This document shows, in pieces, positions 1 to 9,496 of a stretch of 64,000 nt of DNA. Source of the stretch: Anaeromyxobacter terrae. Its GTDB lineage: Bacteria; Myxococcota; Myxococcia; Myxococcales; Anaeromyxobacteraceae. The stretch's first letter is position 1. The number at the start of each line of letters is the position of its first letter. The DNA is taken from NCBI RefSeq assembly GCF_022690685.1, contig NZ_JALCYY010000022.1, forward strand, positions 19,159 to 83,158. Reading direction: 5' to 3'. The notes under the pieces were generated by a model. It saw only the letters and a list, made by a program, of their open reading frames with translations, ran no database searches and was not told where the DNA came from. A program made the position numbers and the translations under genes.

Positions 1-1912
1 CGTCGAGCCCCATCCGGCGGAACCGCGCGATCGCCTCCCGCGAGGTGGGCCGGATGGGATCCGCGACCGCCAGGAGCCCGGCGAGCGCGCCGTCGACCGC
101 GGCGTACACCGCCGTCCGCCCCTCCGCCGCGAGCGCCGCCGCGGCCTCCGCGAACGGGGCCGTGTCGACGCCCTCGCCCGCGAGGAACGCCTCGTTCCCG
201 ACCGACACCTTCCGGCCCAGCACCTCGCCGCGCGCGCCGCGGCCCGTCACCGACGCGAAGCGCGTCACCTCGAGCGCGGGGGCGCCGGCGTCCGCCGCGT
301 GGGCGGCGATGGCCGCCGCGAGGGGGTGCTCGCTCGAGCGCTCCACCGCCCCCACGAGCGCGAGCAGCCGATCCTCCTGGACGACCGCCGGCTCCGGCAG
401 GACCACGTCCACCACCGCCGGCTTCCCCTCCGTGATGGTCCCCGTCTTGTCGAGGACGATCGTGTCGATCGCGTGCGCCCGCTCGAGGGCCTCGCCGCCC
501 TTGATGAGCACGCCGAGCTCCGCGCCCTTGCCGGTCGCGACCATCACCGCCGTCGGGACGGCGAGCCCCATCGCGCAGGGGCAGGCGATGACGAGCACCG
601 CCACCGCGGCCGCGAAGGCGCGCACCGCGGGCGCGGCGTCGGCGGCGACGAACCAGACGACGAAGGTGGCGATCGCGATCGAGAGCACCACCGGGACGAA
701 GATCCCGCTGATGCGATCGGCGAGCTTCTGGATGGGGGCGCGCGAGCCCTGGGCCTCGCGCATGAGCTTCACGATCCGGGCGAGGACACTCTCCGCGCCG
801 ACCGCGGTCGCGCGGTAGCGGAACGCGCCCGTGCCGTTCACGGTCGCGCCGATGACGCGGTCGCCGGCGCCCTTCTCGACGGGCAGCGGCTCGCCGGTGA
901 GCATCGACTCGTCCACCGCGCTCGCGCCGGAGAGGACCTCCCCGTCCACGGGGATCCGCTCGCCCGGACGAACCACGACGGTGTCGCCGTGCTCGACCTG
1001 CTCGACCGGCACGTCCACCTCGGCGCCGCCGCGCACGACCCGCGCCGTCCTCGGCTGAAGCTGCATGAGGCCGCGCAGCGCGGCGGAGGTCTCGCGCTTC
1101 GCGCGCGCCTCGAGCGTGTTCCCGACGAGGATGAGCGCGATGATGAGGACGACCGCCTCGTAGTAGACGTCGGGCGGCACGCCGCGCGCGACGAAGAAGC
1201 CGGGCGCGAGCGTCGCGATGACGGAGAGCAGGTACGCAGCGCCCGTGCCGACCGCGACGAGCGTGTTCATGTCCGCCGAGTGGTGGCGGAACGCGGCCCA
1301 GGCGCGCGTGTAGAAGTGCCGCCCGGCCCAGGCCATCACCGCGGTGGTGAGGACGAGGAGGCCGTACGAGATCGCGCGCTGCGGGATCGCGTACAGCCAG
1401 GGCAGGGCGCGCGCGAGCGGCGGATCGAGGACGCGCATGCTCCAGCGCATGAACGGATCCGCCGCGGCGCCGAGGCCGAGGTGCGCGTGGGCGGCCATGA
1501 GCGGCATCGACGCGACCATCGCGATCGCGCCCGCGGCGAGCGCGACGAGCGCCTTCCCGCGGAGCTCGCGGAACTCCCGGATGCGCGCCTCGTCCTGCTC
1601 GGCGAGGGCGTCGCCGCCGGCGAGCGGGAGCGTCGCCCCGTAGCCGGTGGAGCGGACGCGCTCGAGGAGCGCGTCGGCGGAGGCCGCGCGCGGGTCGTAG
1701 GCGATCGACGCCTCGGCGGTCATGAGGTTCACGTTCGCGTCGATCACGCCCGGCGCGCTCGAGAGCGCCTTCTGCACGCGCGCCTGGCACGCGGCGCAGG
1801 TCATGCCCGAGACCTGGAGCGTGAGGCGCGCCGGACCGAGCTGGGCCGGCGTGGCGGTGTCCGCCGTGTCCGGCGCGTCCGCGCGCCGAGCGGTCTTCGT
1901 CCTCGCCTCCAT
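1..1912 (-). CDS. copA: Copper-translocating P-type ATPase (C-terminus cut by window edge)
   Basis: P1B-type ATPase that pumps Cu(I) across the inner membrane. One N-terminal HMA metal-binding domain is present, with GMTCAAC at about residues 36-42. It is followed by membrane helices, the actuator TGE region, the transmembrane CPC motif (about residue 442), the phosphorylation motif DKTGT (about 482) and an SEHP nucleotide-binding motif. The reading frame runs off position 1, so the end of the P-domain and the last helices are missing here. The ATG at 1912 lies 2 nt after the cupredoxin stop codon and its GGAGGAG ribosome site sits inside that gene's end, implying translational coupling. Copper specificity follows from the CPC motif and the cupredoxin partner; silver is possible too. 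Confidence 0.95.
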   Translation of the reverse strand, partial: MEARTKTARRADAPDTADTATPAQLGPARLTLQVSGMTCAACQARVQKALSSAPGVIDANVNLMTAEASIAYDPRAASADALLERVRSTGYGATLPLAGGDALAEQDEARIREFRELRGKALVALAAGAIAMVASMPLMAAHAHLGLGAAADPFMRWSMRVLDPPLARALPWLYAIPQRAISYGLLVLTTAVMAWAGRHFYTRAWAAFRHHSADMNTLVAVGTGAAYLLSVIATLAPGFFVARGVPPDVYYEAVVLIIALILVGNTLEARAKRETSAALRGLMQLQPRTARVVRGGAEVDVPVEQVEHGDTVVVRPGERIPVDGEVLSGASAVDESMLTGEPLPVEKGAGDRVIGATVNGTGAFRYRATAVGAESVLARIVKLMREAQGSRAPIQKLADRISGIFVPVVLSIAIATFVVWFVAADAAPAVRAFAAAVAVLVIACPCAMGLAVPTAVMVATGKGAELGVLIKGGEALERAHAIDTIVLDKTGTITEGKPAVVDVVLPEPAVVQEDRLLALVGAVERSSEHPLAAAIAAHAADAGAPALEVTRFASVTGRGARGEVLGRKVSVGNEAFLAGEGVDTAPFAEAAAALAAEGRTAVYAAVDGALAGLLAVADPIRPTSREAIARFRRMGLD

Positions 1913-1914
1913 CG

Positions 1915-2304
1915 TCACTCCTCCTCCACGACGAGGCTGCCGCGGAGCATGCCCATGCCGCAGGTGAACTCGTAGGTCCCGGCGCGCTGCGCCGGCAGGT
2001 CGACGCCGGTCCGCTGGTGGGCCGGCAGGAAGCGGCGGATGCCGAGGTCGGGGATGACCACCTCCTCGGAGCAGCTCGAGTCCTCGCGCCGGTCGAAGAC
2101 CAGGCGCGCCGGCTGCCCGGCCCGCAGCCGCACCCGCGCCGGCGAGTAGCCGCCCTCCACGCGGATCACCGCCTGCTGGACGCCCGTCGCGCCGACCTTC
2201 GCCGCGACCGCCGCCTTCCGCCGCTCGGCGAGGAAGAAGTACCAGTTCACCCAGCCGATCGCGGCCACCCCTCCCGCCACGACCGCCACCTCGCTCACGT
2301 CCAT
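1915..2304 (-). CDS. Membrane-anchored cupredoxin-domain protein
   Basis: 129-aa protein with one N-terminal membrane segment (about residues 5-25) and a cupredoxin domain (PF13473-like). Probable metal ligands are H96 and the C-terminal loop with C115, M117 and M119; C78 is an extra cysteine. The fold and the CGMGM loop suggest a periplasm-facing copper protein. It is the first gene of a two-gene unit with copA, and together they probably capture and export copper. A promoter with G-tract operator-like repeats lies just upstream (see 2329-2387). The metal it binds has to be inferred from neighbourhood. Confidence 0.85.
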   Translation of the reverse strand: MDVSEVAVVAGGVAAIGWVNWYFFLAERRKAAVAAKVGATGVQQAVIRVEGGYSPARVRLRAGQPARLVFDRREDSSCSEEVVIPDLGIRRFLPAHQRTGVDLPAQRAGTYEFTCGMGMLRGSLVVEEE

Positions 2305-2328
2305 CCCGTGCCTCCGCTGGCGTCCCAG

Positions 2329-2382
2329 ATACCCCGGGGACCTATCGCCACCGAGAGGGATCTAAATACCCCCCTCCCCTAT
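2329..2382. repeat. Two 17-bp direct repeats, probable metal-regulator operators
   Basis: ATACCCC-N5-CCTAT occurs at 2329-2345 and again at 2366-2382, 37 bp apart. The second copy fills the -35/-10 spacer of the copper operon promoter and the first lies just downstream of the predicted start. C/G tracts bounded by inverted ATA/TAT are typical of CsoR/RcnR family sites, although these copies are not palindromic in the centre. Confidence 0.55.
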
Positions 2383-2387
2383 GTCAA
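2359..2387 (-). promoter_or_regulatory. Promoter of the cupredoxin-copA operon
   Basis: Reading the minus strand, TTGACA (2387-2382) is followed after exactly 17 nt by TAGATC (2364-2359). The spacer is a G-rich element flanked by ATA and TAT. The predicted start of transcription is near 2352, giving a leader of about 50 nt before the cupredoxin ATG. A G-tract operator inside the -35/-10 spacer is the usual arrangement for CsoR/RcnR-family metal repressors, so copper-induced derepression is likely; no such regulator gene is in the window. Confidence 0.6.
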
Positions 2388-2548
2388 GCGGGAGCGGACA
2401 GCCGAGCCGCCCTGGGGAAGGCCGGACGCGTGGGCGGCGTGCCGAGCGACGAGCGAGCGGTGCGCTGGAGCCGCCAGGCGCGCATGGGGCCGCGGCTCCG
2501 GAGCGAACCGGTCGAGCGACCGGCGCGAAACCCGAGCCCTCGGGATCG

Positions 2549-3457
2549 TCACAGCTGCACGTGGAACCCGGCGCCCACGTAGCGGGTGGACTCGAGGAAG
2601 AACTGCCCGTACGGCGAGGGCCCGTCGTAGTACTCGCCGAGGATGCTCCAGAGCCGCGGGGGATGACCCTCGCGACGCCACCAGGCCGCCTCGACCCCGG
2701 CGCGGACGCTGACCGCCGGCTTCCACTCCTGCTGCTCCGTCGACTTGACGTCGACGGCCGCGACGAGCCTCAGCCCCCGCATCGGCCCCACGCGCGCCTC
2801 GGCGCCGGCGTGGACCAGCCTCGGGTCGAGCGTGCTCGGCTTCCGGTTGAACAGGTACTCGCCCCCCGCGTAGAAGCGGAGCACCCCGAGCTCCTGCGAC
2901 ACGATCAGCTCGGCGGACTCGTACGCCAGGTTCTGCCGCTGGATCTCGTTGTCGGCGCGCAGGAGCAGCTCGTCCCCGAGGTGGGAGCTCTGGTGGTAGA
3001 TGCGCGCGCGCGCAGAGAACCCGGCATACCGGTACGTGAGCGGGAAGCCCACGAGGTAGTCGGCGTTCAGGAGGTCGTCGCTCGGGGAGTCCAGGTCGAA
3101 CTGCGCGAACACGGCCGCCTCGAGCCCGAGCTGGAGCCCATCGCCGGGCTTTGGACCGCCGAGCCGGAAGAGTGCGAAGCCGTCGCCCACGCCGATCGAG
3201 CCGAGATGGAGCGTCTGCTCGCTCGTCGGGAACTTGCCCCACAGGAACGATACGAACGAGCGGATCGCCTTGGGGTCCGCGAGGAGTGGACAGAACACGT
3301 CGCCCTGCGGCAACGGCACGAGCCCCTCGGCCTCGCCCGCGTGGACGCCCGTTCCACAGCGGAGGATGTGGCCTTCGTCGGCAGCCGCGGAGGACCCGAG
3401 GGCGGCTGCCGCGAGCGCTGCAACTGCAAGTCGTCCGGTCCGTGACGTCGTGGTCAT
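2549..3457 (-). CDS. DUF1207-like secreted/outer-membrane protein
   Basis: About 302 aa from the ATG at 3457, which starts a clear signal peptide (AVAALAAAALGSSAAA then ADEG). An upstream in-frame start at 3508 would add 17 Arg-rich residues and is less likely. The mature protein has the PLLADPK motif, aromatic beta-strand patterns and a C-terminal strand ending in L, like DUF1207 family proteins predicted to sit in the outer membrane. No enzymatic residues are apparent. It stands alone, divergent from the cupin gene. Function unknown. Confidence 0.75.
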   Translation of the reverse strand: MTTTSRTGRLAVAALAAAALGSSAAADEGHILRCGTGVHAGEAEGLVPLPQGDVFCPLLADPKAIRSFVSFLWGKFPTSEQTLHLGSIGVGDGFALFRLGGPKPGDGLQLGLEAAVFAQFDLDSPSDDLLNADYLVGFPLTYRYAGFSARARIYHQSSHLGDELLLRADNEIQRQNLAYESAELIVSQELGVLRFYAGGEYLFNRKPSTLDPRLVHAGAEARVGPMRGLRLVAAVDVKSTEQQEWKPAVSVRAGVEAAWWRREGHPPRLWSILGEYYDGPSPYGQFFLESTRYVGAGFHVQL

Positions 3458-3769
3458 TCGGCGGCTCCGTCGTGAGCGCCGTCGGCCATGGACGGCGCGT
3501 CCTTCCACGGTACCGCGCAGCGCTAGCCTGTGTGCCCCCTGGGCGGGCTCCTGCTCCGTCTGGACCCGCGGCCGCGCGCCACGGAGTCCTCATCCCACAG
3601 CCCCGCGCGTCCCGCCCGCGTCGCCTCACCCTGCGCGCCGACTTCGGCCGCTCGAAGGAGATCACGCGCGCGAGTGGTCCCGCCGCGATCCCGTCGTGGA
3701 CGTGGCGCGAAACGCGGCGTCGCTCTTCGACGAATGGCTGTAGCCGGGAGCGCGATCTAGATAGAGCCG
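3458..3769. other. Intergenic region without a recognised element
   Basis: About 310 bp between two divergent genes. It must hold both promoters, but no convincing -35/-10 pair, repeat or RNA was seen. Confidence 0.5.
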
Positions 3770-4129
3770 ATGGACAAGGTGAACCTCGGGGAGAAGCTCG
3801 CGCTCGTCACCGAACACTGGCATCCGCGCATCGTGGCGGAGCTCAACGGTCAGCACGTGAAGGTGGTGAAGCTCGCCGGGCCGTTCGTGTGGCACCAGCA
3901 CGAGCGCGAGGACGAGCTGTTCCTCGTCCTCCGCGGCACGCTGCGGATGGAGTTCCGGGATCGCTCCCTCGAGCTGGACGAGGGAGAGCTCATCGTCGTT
4001 CCGCGCGGCGTCGAGCACAGGCCGGTCGCCGAGCGCGAGGTGGAGGTCCTCCTGTTCGAGCCCGCCGGGACCCTGAACACGGGGAACGTCCGGAACGAGC
4101 GGACCGTCGAGGCGCCCGAGCGCATCTGA
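3770..4129 (+). CDS. Small cupin-domain protein
   Basis: 119 aa forming a single cupin barrel. Motif 1 is WHQHEREDELFLVLRG, with two His and a Glu as probable metal ligands, and motif 2 has PRGVEHRP with a further His. Such one-domain cupins (Cupin_2) are small metalloproteins, often isomerases, oxygenases or sugar-binding; the substrate cannot be told from sequence. The gene stands alone and ends at a strong shared terminator with sucD. Confidence 0.85.
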   Translation: MDKVNLGEKLALVTEHWHPRIVAELNGQHVKVVKLAGPFVWHQHEREDELFLVLRGTLRMEFRDRSLELDEGELIVVPRGVEHRPVAEREVEVLLFEPAGTLNTGNVRNERTVEAPERI

Positions 4130-4171
4130 CGAGCCGCCCTCGTCACGGGCAGCGCCTCCACGAAAGTCCGG

Positions 4172-4211
4172 GGGCGACACCCGGCTCTGGCCCACGGGCC
4201 GGGTGTCGCCC
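4172..4211. terminator. Bidirectional terminator between cupin gene and sucD
   Basis: Perfect 14-bp inverted repeat, GGGCGACACCCGGC (4172-4185) and its complement (4198-4211), with a 12-nt loop. It lies between two convergent genes, so it can stop transcription from both sides. No long T-tract follows on either strand. Confidence 0.75.
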
Positions 4212-4234
4212 TCCGGTATCCCCGGTTCTCCGCG

Positions 4235-5224
4235 CTAGAGGTTGGGGGGATTTTGCTCGGCGCGAGCCGCGCGCCGGCCTGCCACCGACGACCGCGCTCG
4301 GCGCGAGGTCTGGGGCGCGGCGACGCGCTTCGTGCTGCGGGTCTTGCGGCGGGCGAGGACGTGGCGCACCGCCTCGCCGATGCCGGCGGGGCTCTCGGAC
4401 ACCACCACGCCGGCCTCGCGGAGCGCGGCGATCTTGGCCTCCGCGGTCCCGCTCGAGCCCGAGATCACCGCCCCGGCGTGGCCCATCCGCCGCCCGGGAG
4501 GTGCGCTCCGTCCGGCGATGAAGCCCACGACGGGCTTCGTCACGTTCTTGCTGATGTACCGCGCGGCCCACTCCTCGCCCGAGCCGCCGATCTCGCCGAT
4601 GAGGACGATGGCCTCGGTCTCGGGGTCGGCCTCGAAGCGCGAGAGGCAGTCCACGAAGTCGGTGCCGTTGACCGGGTCGCCGCCGATCCCCACGGCGGTC
4701 GACTGGCCGAGCCCGAGGTCCGTGAGCTGCTTCACGGCCTCGTACGTGAGCGTGCCGGAGCGCGAGACGATCCCGATGGGACCGGGCCGGTGGATGTGGC
4801 CCGGCATGATCCCGATCTTGCACTGGCCCGGCGTGATCACGCCCGGGCAGTTCGGGCCGAGGAGCCGGACCCCGGGCCGGTCCTGCAGGAAACGCTTCAC
4901 CGTCACCATGTCGAGGACCGGGATCCCCTCGGTGATCGCGGCGATGAGCGGGACGCCTGCGCCGGCCGCTTCCATGATGGCGTCGGCCGCGAACGGAGGC
5001 GGGACGAAGACGACGCTCGCGTTGGCGCCGGTCTCGCGCACCGCGTCCGCGACCGTGTCGAAGATCGGGACGCGCTGCTCGAACCGCGTGCCGCCGCGCC
5101 CGGGCGTGACGCCGCCGACGACGCGCGTTCCGTACCCGAGCATCTGCTCGGCGTGGAAGCTGCCCGCGGCGCCCGTGATCCCCTGCACCAGGACCTTCGT
5201 GTTCCTGTCGACGAAGATGCTCAC
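4235..5224 (-). CDS. sucD: Succinate-CoA ligase, ADP/GDP-forming, alpha subunit
   Basis: 329-aa alpha subunit of succinyl-CoA synthetase (TCA cycle, substrate-level phosphorylation). The N-terminal CoA-binding Rossmann domain starts [16 protein letters not shown]. The GPNCPGV segment is intact, and the phosphorylated histidine lies in GHAGAVISG. The family usually ends shortly after the GEAVRHVL region; here a further basic tail of about 42 residues rich in Arg, Ser and Ala follows. sucC lies immediately upstream (34 bp) on the same strand, so the two form an operon controlled from the sucC promoter. Confidence 0.95.
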   Translation of the reverse strand: MSIFVDRNTKVLVQGITGAAGSFHAEQMLGYGTRVVGGVTPGRGGTRFEQRVPIFDTVADAVRETGANASVVFVPPPFAADAIMEAAGAGVPLIAAITEGIPVLDMVTVKRFLQDRPGVRLLGPNCPGVITPGQCKIGIMPGHIHRPGPIGIVSRSGTLTYEAVKQLTDLGLGQSTAVGIGGDPVNGTDFVDCLSRFEADPETEAIVLIGEIGGSGEEWAARYISKNVTKPVVGFIAGRSAPPGRRMGHAGAVISGSSGTAEAKIAALREAGVVVSESPAGIGEAVRHVLARRKTRSTKRVAAPQTSRRARSSVAGRRAARAEQNPPNL

Positions 5225-5258
5225 GACTCCTCCCGATCGATGAGTGCTGGCTGCCGCG

Positions 5259-6437
5259 TCACGCCGCCCGCGCCGGCTCCCGCGCCGCGGCGACCGCCTT
5301 GCGGGCGGCGTCGGCGAGATCGTCGGCCGGGATGATCTCGAGGTCGCTCTGCGCGAGGAGGCTCTTCCCGAGCTCGACGTTCGTGCCCTCGAGCCGCACG
5401 ACCAGCGGGATCGAGAGGCCCACCTGCTGCGCCGCCGCGACGATGCCCTTCGCGATGACGTCGCACTTCATGATCCCGCCGAAGATGTTGACGAGCACCG
5501 CCCGGACGCCGGGATCCGCGAGGAGGATCTTGAACGCCGCCGCCACCTTCGCCTCGGTCGCGCCACCGCCCACGTCGAGGAAGTTCGCCGGGCGGCCGCC
5601 GGCGAGCTGGATCATGTCCATCGTGCCCATGGCCAGCCCGGCGCCGTTCACCATGCAGGCGATGTCGCCGTCGAGCGCGACGTACGACAGATCGTGCTCC
5701 TTCGCCTCGAGCTCGCGCGCCTGCTCCTCGTCGGGGTCGCGGAGCGCCGCGAGGTCCGGGTGACGGTGGAGCGCGTTGTCGTCGAGCTCGAGCTTGGCGT
5801 CGAGCGCGACGAGCTCGCCGTCGGCGGTGACGACGAGGGGGTTCACCTCCACGAGCGACGCGTCCGTCGCGGCGTACGCGCGGTACAGGGCGGCGGCGAG
5901 CTTCACGAACCGGCCCACGAGCTCGCCGTGGAGCCCGAGCCCGAAGGCGAGGGCGCGCGCCTGATTCGCCTGGAGCCCGGTGAGCGGATCGATCACCGCC
6001 CTGAGGATCTTCGCGGGGTGAAGCCGGGCGACCTCCTCGATCTCGACGCCCCCCTCGGTGGACGCCATGACGGTGACCCGCCCGTTCTCGCGATCGACCG
6101 TCATGCCGACGTAGAGCTCGCGCTCGATCCGGCAGCCCTCCTCGACGTAGAGCTTCCGGACCTGCTGGCCCGCGGGCCCGGTCTGGGCGGTGACGAGCAC
6201 CCTCCCGAGCATGGCCTCCGCGTGATCGCGGGCCTCGTCGGGTGAGCGCGCGAGCTTCACCCCGCCGGCCTTCCCGCGCCCGCCCGCGTGGATCTGCGCC
6301 TTGATCGCGCAGATCGGCGTCGCGAGCTCGCTCGCGGCCTCCTCGGCTTCCGCGGGCGACGTCGCGAGCTTTCCCCGCAGCACCGTCACCCCGAAGCCTC
6401 GCAAGAGCTCCTTCGCCTGGTACTCGTGAATCCTCAT
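5259..6437 (-). CDS. sucC: Succinate-CoA ligase, ADP-forming, beta subunit
   Basis: 392-aa beta subunit with an N-terminal ATP-grasp domain ([12 protein letters not shown] start, GGRGKAGGV nucleotide loop, EVNPLVV metal region) and a C-terminal ligase domain with the [11 protein letters not shown] phosphate-binding loop. It pairs with SucD to interconvert succinyl-CoA and succinate. The ATG at 6437 is chosen because the family begins MxIHEYQAK and an AGGAGGAG ribosome site lies 8-10 nt upstream. A -24/-12 type promoter at 6481-6496 gives a leader of about 35 nt. A sigma54 activator gene is divergently transcribed next to it. Confidence 0.96.
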   Translation of the reverse strand: MRIHEYQAKELLRGFGVTVLRGKLATSPAEAEEAASELATPICAIKAQIHAGGRGKAGGVKLARSPDEARDHAEAMLGRVLVTAQTGPAGQQVRKLYVEEGCRIERELYVGMTVDRENGRVTVMASTEGGVEIEEVARLHPAKILRAVIDPLTGLQANQARALAFGLGLHGELVGRFVKLAAALYRAYAATDASLVEVNPLVVTADGELVALDAKLELDDNALHRHPDLAALRDPDEEQARELEAKEHDLSYVALDGDIACMVNGAGLAMGTMDMIQLAGGRPANFLDVGGGATEAKVAAAFKILLADPGVRAVLVNIFGGIMKCDVIAKGIVAAAQQVGLSIPLVVRLEGTNVELGKSLLAQSDLEIIPADDLADAARKAVAAAREPARAA

Positions 6438-6480
6438 CGGTCGGGCTCCTCCTCGATGTCCGCCGCTCATGGACGGGAAG

Positions 6481-6496
6481 AGCAATGGCTGCGCCA
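6481..6496 (-). promoter_or_regulatory. Sigma54 (-24/-12) promoter of sucCD
   Basis: Minus-strand TGGCGCAGCCATTGCT matches the sigma54 consensus TGGCACG-N4-TTGCW at nearly all key positions, with exactly 10 nt between the GG and GC doublets. It sits 44 nt upstream of the sucC ATG, a normal distance. The neighbouring divergent gene encodes a sigma54 activator, which supports the call. Confidence 0.7.
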
Positions 6497-6604
6497 GCGG
6501 CGCGCACCCTGCGTCCCACGGCTCCAACCCACCGGAAATCCTTCGGTCGCCTCCTCCGGCCGGGTTGCCGCTGGTGCGCCGGGCCTGCGTCGCGTACCGT
6601 TTCT

Positions 6605-6620
6605 GGGACAACCGTGTCCC
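6605..6620. promoter_or_regulatory. Palindrome, candidate enhancer site for the divergent activator
   Basis: GGGACA-ACCG-TGTCCC is a perfect 6-bp inverted repeat, about 110-120 bp upstream of the sucC -24/-12 promoter, the usual enhancer distance. Another GGGACA half-site lies at 6663-6668 just before the activator gene, so the protein may also control itself. Confidence 0.5.
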
Positions 6621-6681
6621 GGATCCGGCTCTGCGCCTCTCGGCGAGAGCGGGCGCGCCCCGGGGACACCGGAGGCTCGAC

Positions 6682-8619
6682 GTGCCCTTCCGCAGCGAGG
6701 AGAAGCCGGTCATCTGGGCGTTCAGCGCGAGCCGCCTGCGCCAGGTGCTCGAGAGCGCCGCCCCGATCTACGCCGAGCGCGCCGAGGTGCGCGTCTTCGA
6801 CCTGAGCTTCGAGGGCGCGCTCGAGACGGCGCGCAGCCTCACCGAGGCGGACGAGCGGGTCGACGCGTTCGTCGCCGCCGGCTCGAACGGCGCGTACCTC
6901 CGGGACCACGCCCCCGTCCCGGTGGCGCTCGTGGAGGTGTCGACCACCGACGCGCTCCAGGCGCTCGCGCACGCGCGCACGCTGGGCCGCCGCGTCGGCA
7001 TCGTGAACCACCGCCGCGTGCTCCCCGGCCTCGAGCGCTGGAAGGACCTCCTCCGCGGGGTGCAGATCGAGCAGCGCTCGTACGTCACGCCCGAGGAGGC
7101 CAGGGCGGCCGTCGCCGAGCTCGCGGCGCACGGGTTCGAGGTGGTGGTCGGCCCCGGCCCCGCGTGCGACGAGGCCGAGCGCGCCGGCCTCAAGTCGGTC
7201 CTCCTCTACTCGCTCGAGTGCGTCTGCGGGACGATCGAGCGGGCGATGGAGATGGCGCAGGTCGCGCGGGCGGAGCGGCGGCGGCGCGAGCAGCTCGCGG
7301 CCGTCATCGACCACATCGACGAGGCCGTCGTCTCGGTCGACGCGAGCGAGCGGATCGCGCTCGTGAACCCCGGGTTCGAGCGGCTCCTCGGCGTGAGCGG
7401 CGCGGAGCTCCTGGGCAAGCGTCTCTCGAGCGTCGCGCCCGAGCTCTCCCTGTCCCGGGTCCTCGAGACGGGCTCACCCGAGCTCCGCACCTTCCAGAAG
7501 CTCGGCGCGCGCAGCCTCGTCGTGAGCCGCATCCCGGTGCGCGAGCGCGGCGTCCTCTCCGGCGCGGTGCTCACCTGCCAGGACTCGCGGACGCTCCTGC
7601 GCGTGGACCGCGATCTCCGCTCCGAGCTCCGCCCCCGGCGCTTCATCGCCCGCTACGAGCTCGCCGGGATCGTCGGGACCTCCGCCCCCATCCGGACGGT
7701 GAGGGCGCTCGCCGAGCAGTACGCCGGCACGGAGGGGACGGTGCTCATCACCGGCGAGAGCGGCACAGGGAAGGAGATGGTGGCGCAGGGGATCCACAAC
7801 GCGGGGCGGCGCCGCGACCGCCCGTTCGTCGCGATCAACTGCGCCGCGTTCCCCGAGGCGCTGCTCGAGTCGGAGCTGTTCGGCTACGAGGAGGGCGCCT
7901 TCACCGGCTCGCGGCGCGGAGGGAGGGCCGGGCTGTTCGAGGCCGCCCACACCGGGACGATCTTCCTCGACGAGGTCGGGGACGTCCCCATCACCCTGCA
8001 GACCCGGCTCTTGCGCGTCCTGCAGGAGCGCCAGGTGCTGAGGCTCGGCAGCAACGACCCGACGCCCATCGACGTCCGCGTCATCGCGGCCACGAACCGG
8101 GACCTCAAGCGCGAGATCGCCCGGGGCGCGTTCCGCGACGACCTGTACTACCGGCTCAACATCCTCCCCATCCCCGTGCCGCCGCTCCGAGCGAGGAGCG
8201 ACGACGTGGCGCCGATCGCCGAGGCGCTCCTGCGCGACGCGCTCTCCCGGCACGGCGTGCCGGACGTGCTCCCGCGCGCGCTCGGACTGCTCCTGCCCTG
8301 GCTGGAGCGCTACGCCTGGCCGGGGAACGTCCGCGAGCTGGAGAACGTGCTCGAGCGCATCGCCGTGCTCTACTCCCACCGCGCCGCGGCGCCGGACCGG
8401 GTCGGGCCGGACGAGCTCCGCGCCGTGCTCCCCGAGCTGTTCCAGGGCGGGGAGGAGCCGCAGGGCGGCGACCTTCGGAGCGCGCGCGAGGCTCAGGAGA
8501 CGGCGGTGATCCGGCGCGTGATCGGCGAGTGCGGCGGCAACATGAACGAGGCCGCGAAGCGCCTGGGGGTGGGACGCTCCACGCTCTACCGCAAGCTCCG
8601 GGCGCCGGAGCGGACCTGA
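6682..8619 (+). CDS. PrpR-type sigma54-dependent transcriptional activator
   Basis: About 645 aa. Domains in order: PrpR_N-like sensor (residues about 10-170), PAS (about 205-300), AAA+ sigma54 interaction domain with Walker A GESGTGKE (about 357) and the sigma54-contacting loop GAFTGS (about 405), then a Fis-type HTH ending [19 protein letters not shown], rather than GAFTGA, also occurs in PrpR proteins. The GTG at 6682 is preferred because GGAG lies 7 nt upstream and the sensor begins just after; an in-frame ATG at 6469 adds 71 low-complexity residues. PrpR_N domains sense small organic acids such as 2-methylcitrate. Divergence from sucCD suggests that operon is its target. Confidence 0.9.
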   Translation: MPFRSEEKPVIWAFSASRLRQVLESAAPIYAERAEVRVFDLSFEGALETARSLTEADERVDAFVAAGSNGAYLRDHAPVPVALVEVSTTDALQALAHARTLGRRVGIVNHRRVLPGLERWKDLLRGVQIEQRSYVTPEEARAAVAELAAHGFEVVVGPGPACDEAERAGLKSVLLYSLECVCGTIERAMEMAQVARAERRRREQLAAVIDHIDEAVVSVDASERIALVNPGFERLLGVSGAELLGKRLSSVAPELSLSRVLETGSPELRTFQKLGARSLVVSRIPVRERGVLSGAVLTCQDSRTLLRVDRDLRSELRPRRFIARYELAGIVGTSAPIRTVRALAEQYAGTEGTVLITGESGTGKEMVAQGIHNAGRRRDRPFVAINCAAFPEALLESELFGYEEGAFTGSRRGGRAGLFEAAHTGTIFLDEVGDVPITLQTRLLRVLQERQVLRLGSNDPTPIDVRVIAATNRDLKREIARGAFRDDLYYRLNILPIPVPPLRARSDDVAPIAEALLRDALSRHGVPDVLPRALGLLLPWLERYAWPGNVRELENVLERIAVLYSHRAAAPDRVGPDELRAVLPELFQGGEEPQGGDLRSAREAQETAVIRRVIGECGGNMNEAAKRLGVGRSTLYRKLRAPERT

Positions 8620-8665
8620 CGAGCCGTCCTCGCCGAGGGGCGAGGGAGCGATGGGGCCGCGACGC

Positions 8666-8812
8666 TCACGGCGTGGAGACGTGGTGGGCGAACCGCTCCG
8701 TCTCCTCGCCCTCGGGCGGCGTGCCCGCGTGCGAGGCGTAGTAGATCCCCAGCGCGACCACGATGACGAACAGGACCCACATCGGGCCGCGGGCCTTGCG
8801 GTCCACGCTCAT
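8666..8812 (-). CDS. Small single-pass membrane protein
   Basis: 48 aa with a basic N-terminus, one membrane helix (WVLFVIVVALGIYYASHAG, about residues 12-29) and an acidic tail. The ATG at 8812 follows a GGGAG ribosome site. No family recognised. It is convergent with the sigma54 activator gene, so it is probably a separate unit. Confidence 0.55.
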   Translation of the reverse strand: MSVDRKARGPMWVLFVIVVALGIYYASHAGTPPEGEETERFAHHVSTP

Positions 8813-9482
8813 GCCGCGCTCCCGTCGCCCGGACGAAGCACGCTGACGCCGGCGTCCGCGTCGTCGCTCATGAGGTGAGGCTACCTCCTCGAAGGACCGC
8901 CACCAACGCGGCGTCGTGGCGCAGGTCGAGCGGCGCGCCGGGGCCGCTGGCCATCGAGACGCGCCGGTCGAGCGTGGAGGAGGCCTGTTCGAGGTCGGCT
9001 TTCCGCTCCTGGCCAGTCTCTCGAGCGACGACGGCATCAACGTGAAGACGAGCGACCCGGCGACCCGCAACGTCGGCTTCGCCCTTCACGCCGATCCCCG
9101 CCTGACCGGGTGCGGCGCCGGGACGCCCGGACGAATCGCGCGGCTCCCCTGCCCCTTGCGCTTCATCGAGGCGCCGGAGCGCCCCGGCTGCCGCAGGAAA
9201 TCGTTGGTACCCAAAATCTCCACGGGCGTGACGGCGCCCGCGGTGAGAGCGCGTCCCCGTGCGCGTGCTCGCTCGCGCGCCGCGGCACGGCCCTGCGCGA
9301 TTTCTCAATCCTGCCAGCCGAAGACGGCGATCGGCCTCCGTGTGCGTATTCGCCTACCAGTAGGCACAGGTAGGCGCACCTGGGCGCGTGCGCCCCTGCG
9401 CCTTCCTTTGCTCACCGTTGACCACCTGACCGTCGGGAAATGTCGTCGGAACTCCTCCCGTTCTGACGCGGAACCCCGAAAC
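8813..9482. other. Gene-poor stretch
   Basis: About 670 bp with no convincing gene on either strand: open frames are short, Arg/Ala-rich and without recognisable motifs. Near 9355-9397 there are short TAGGC repeats and small GGCGCA/TGCGCC stems, perhaps part of a terminator or leader. It may hold degraded coding sequence. Confidence 0.4.
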
Positions 9483-9496
9483 GGAAGGAGTCAGCT

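Noticed and set aside
8868..9308. Minus-strand or plus-strand gene in the gene-poor stretch
   Set aside because: Open frames lack start signals, motifs and typical codon pattern; kept as unassigned.
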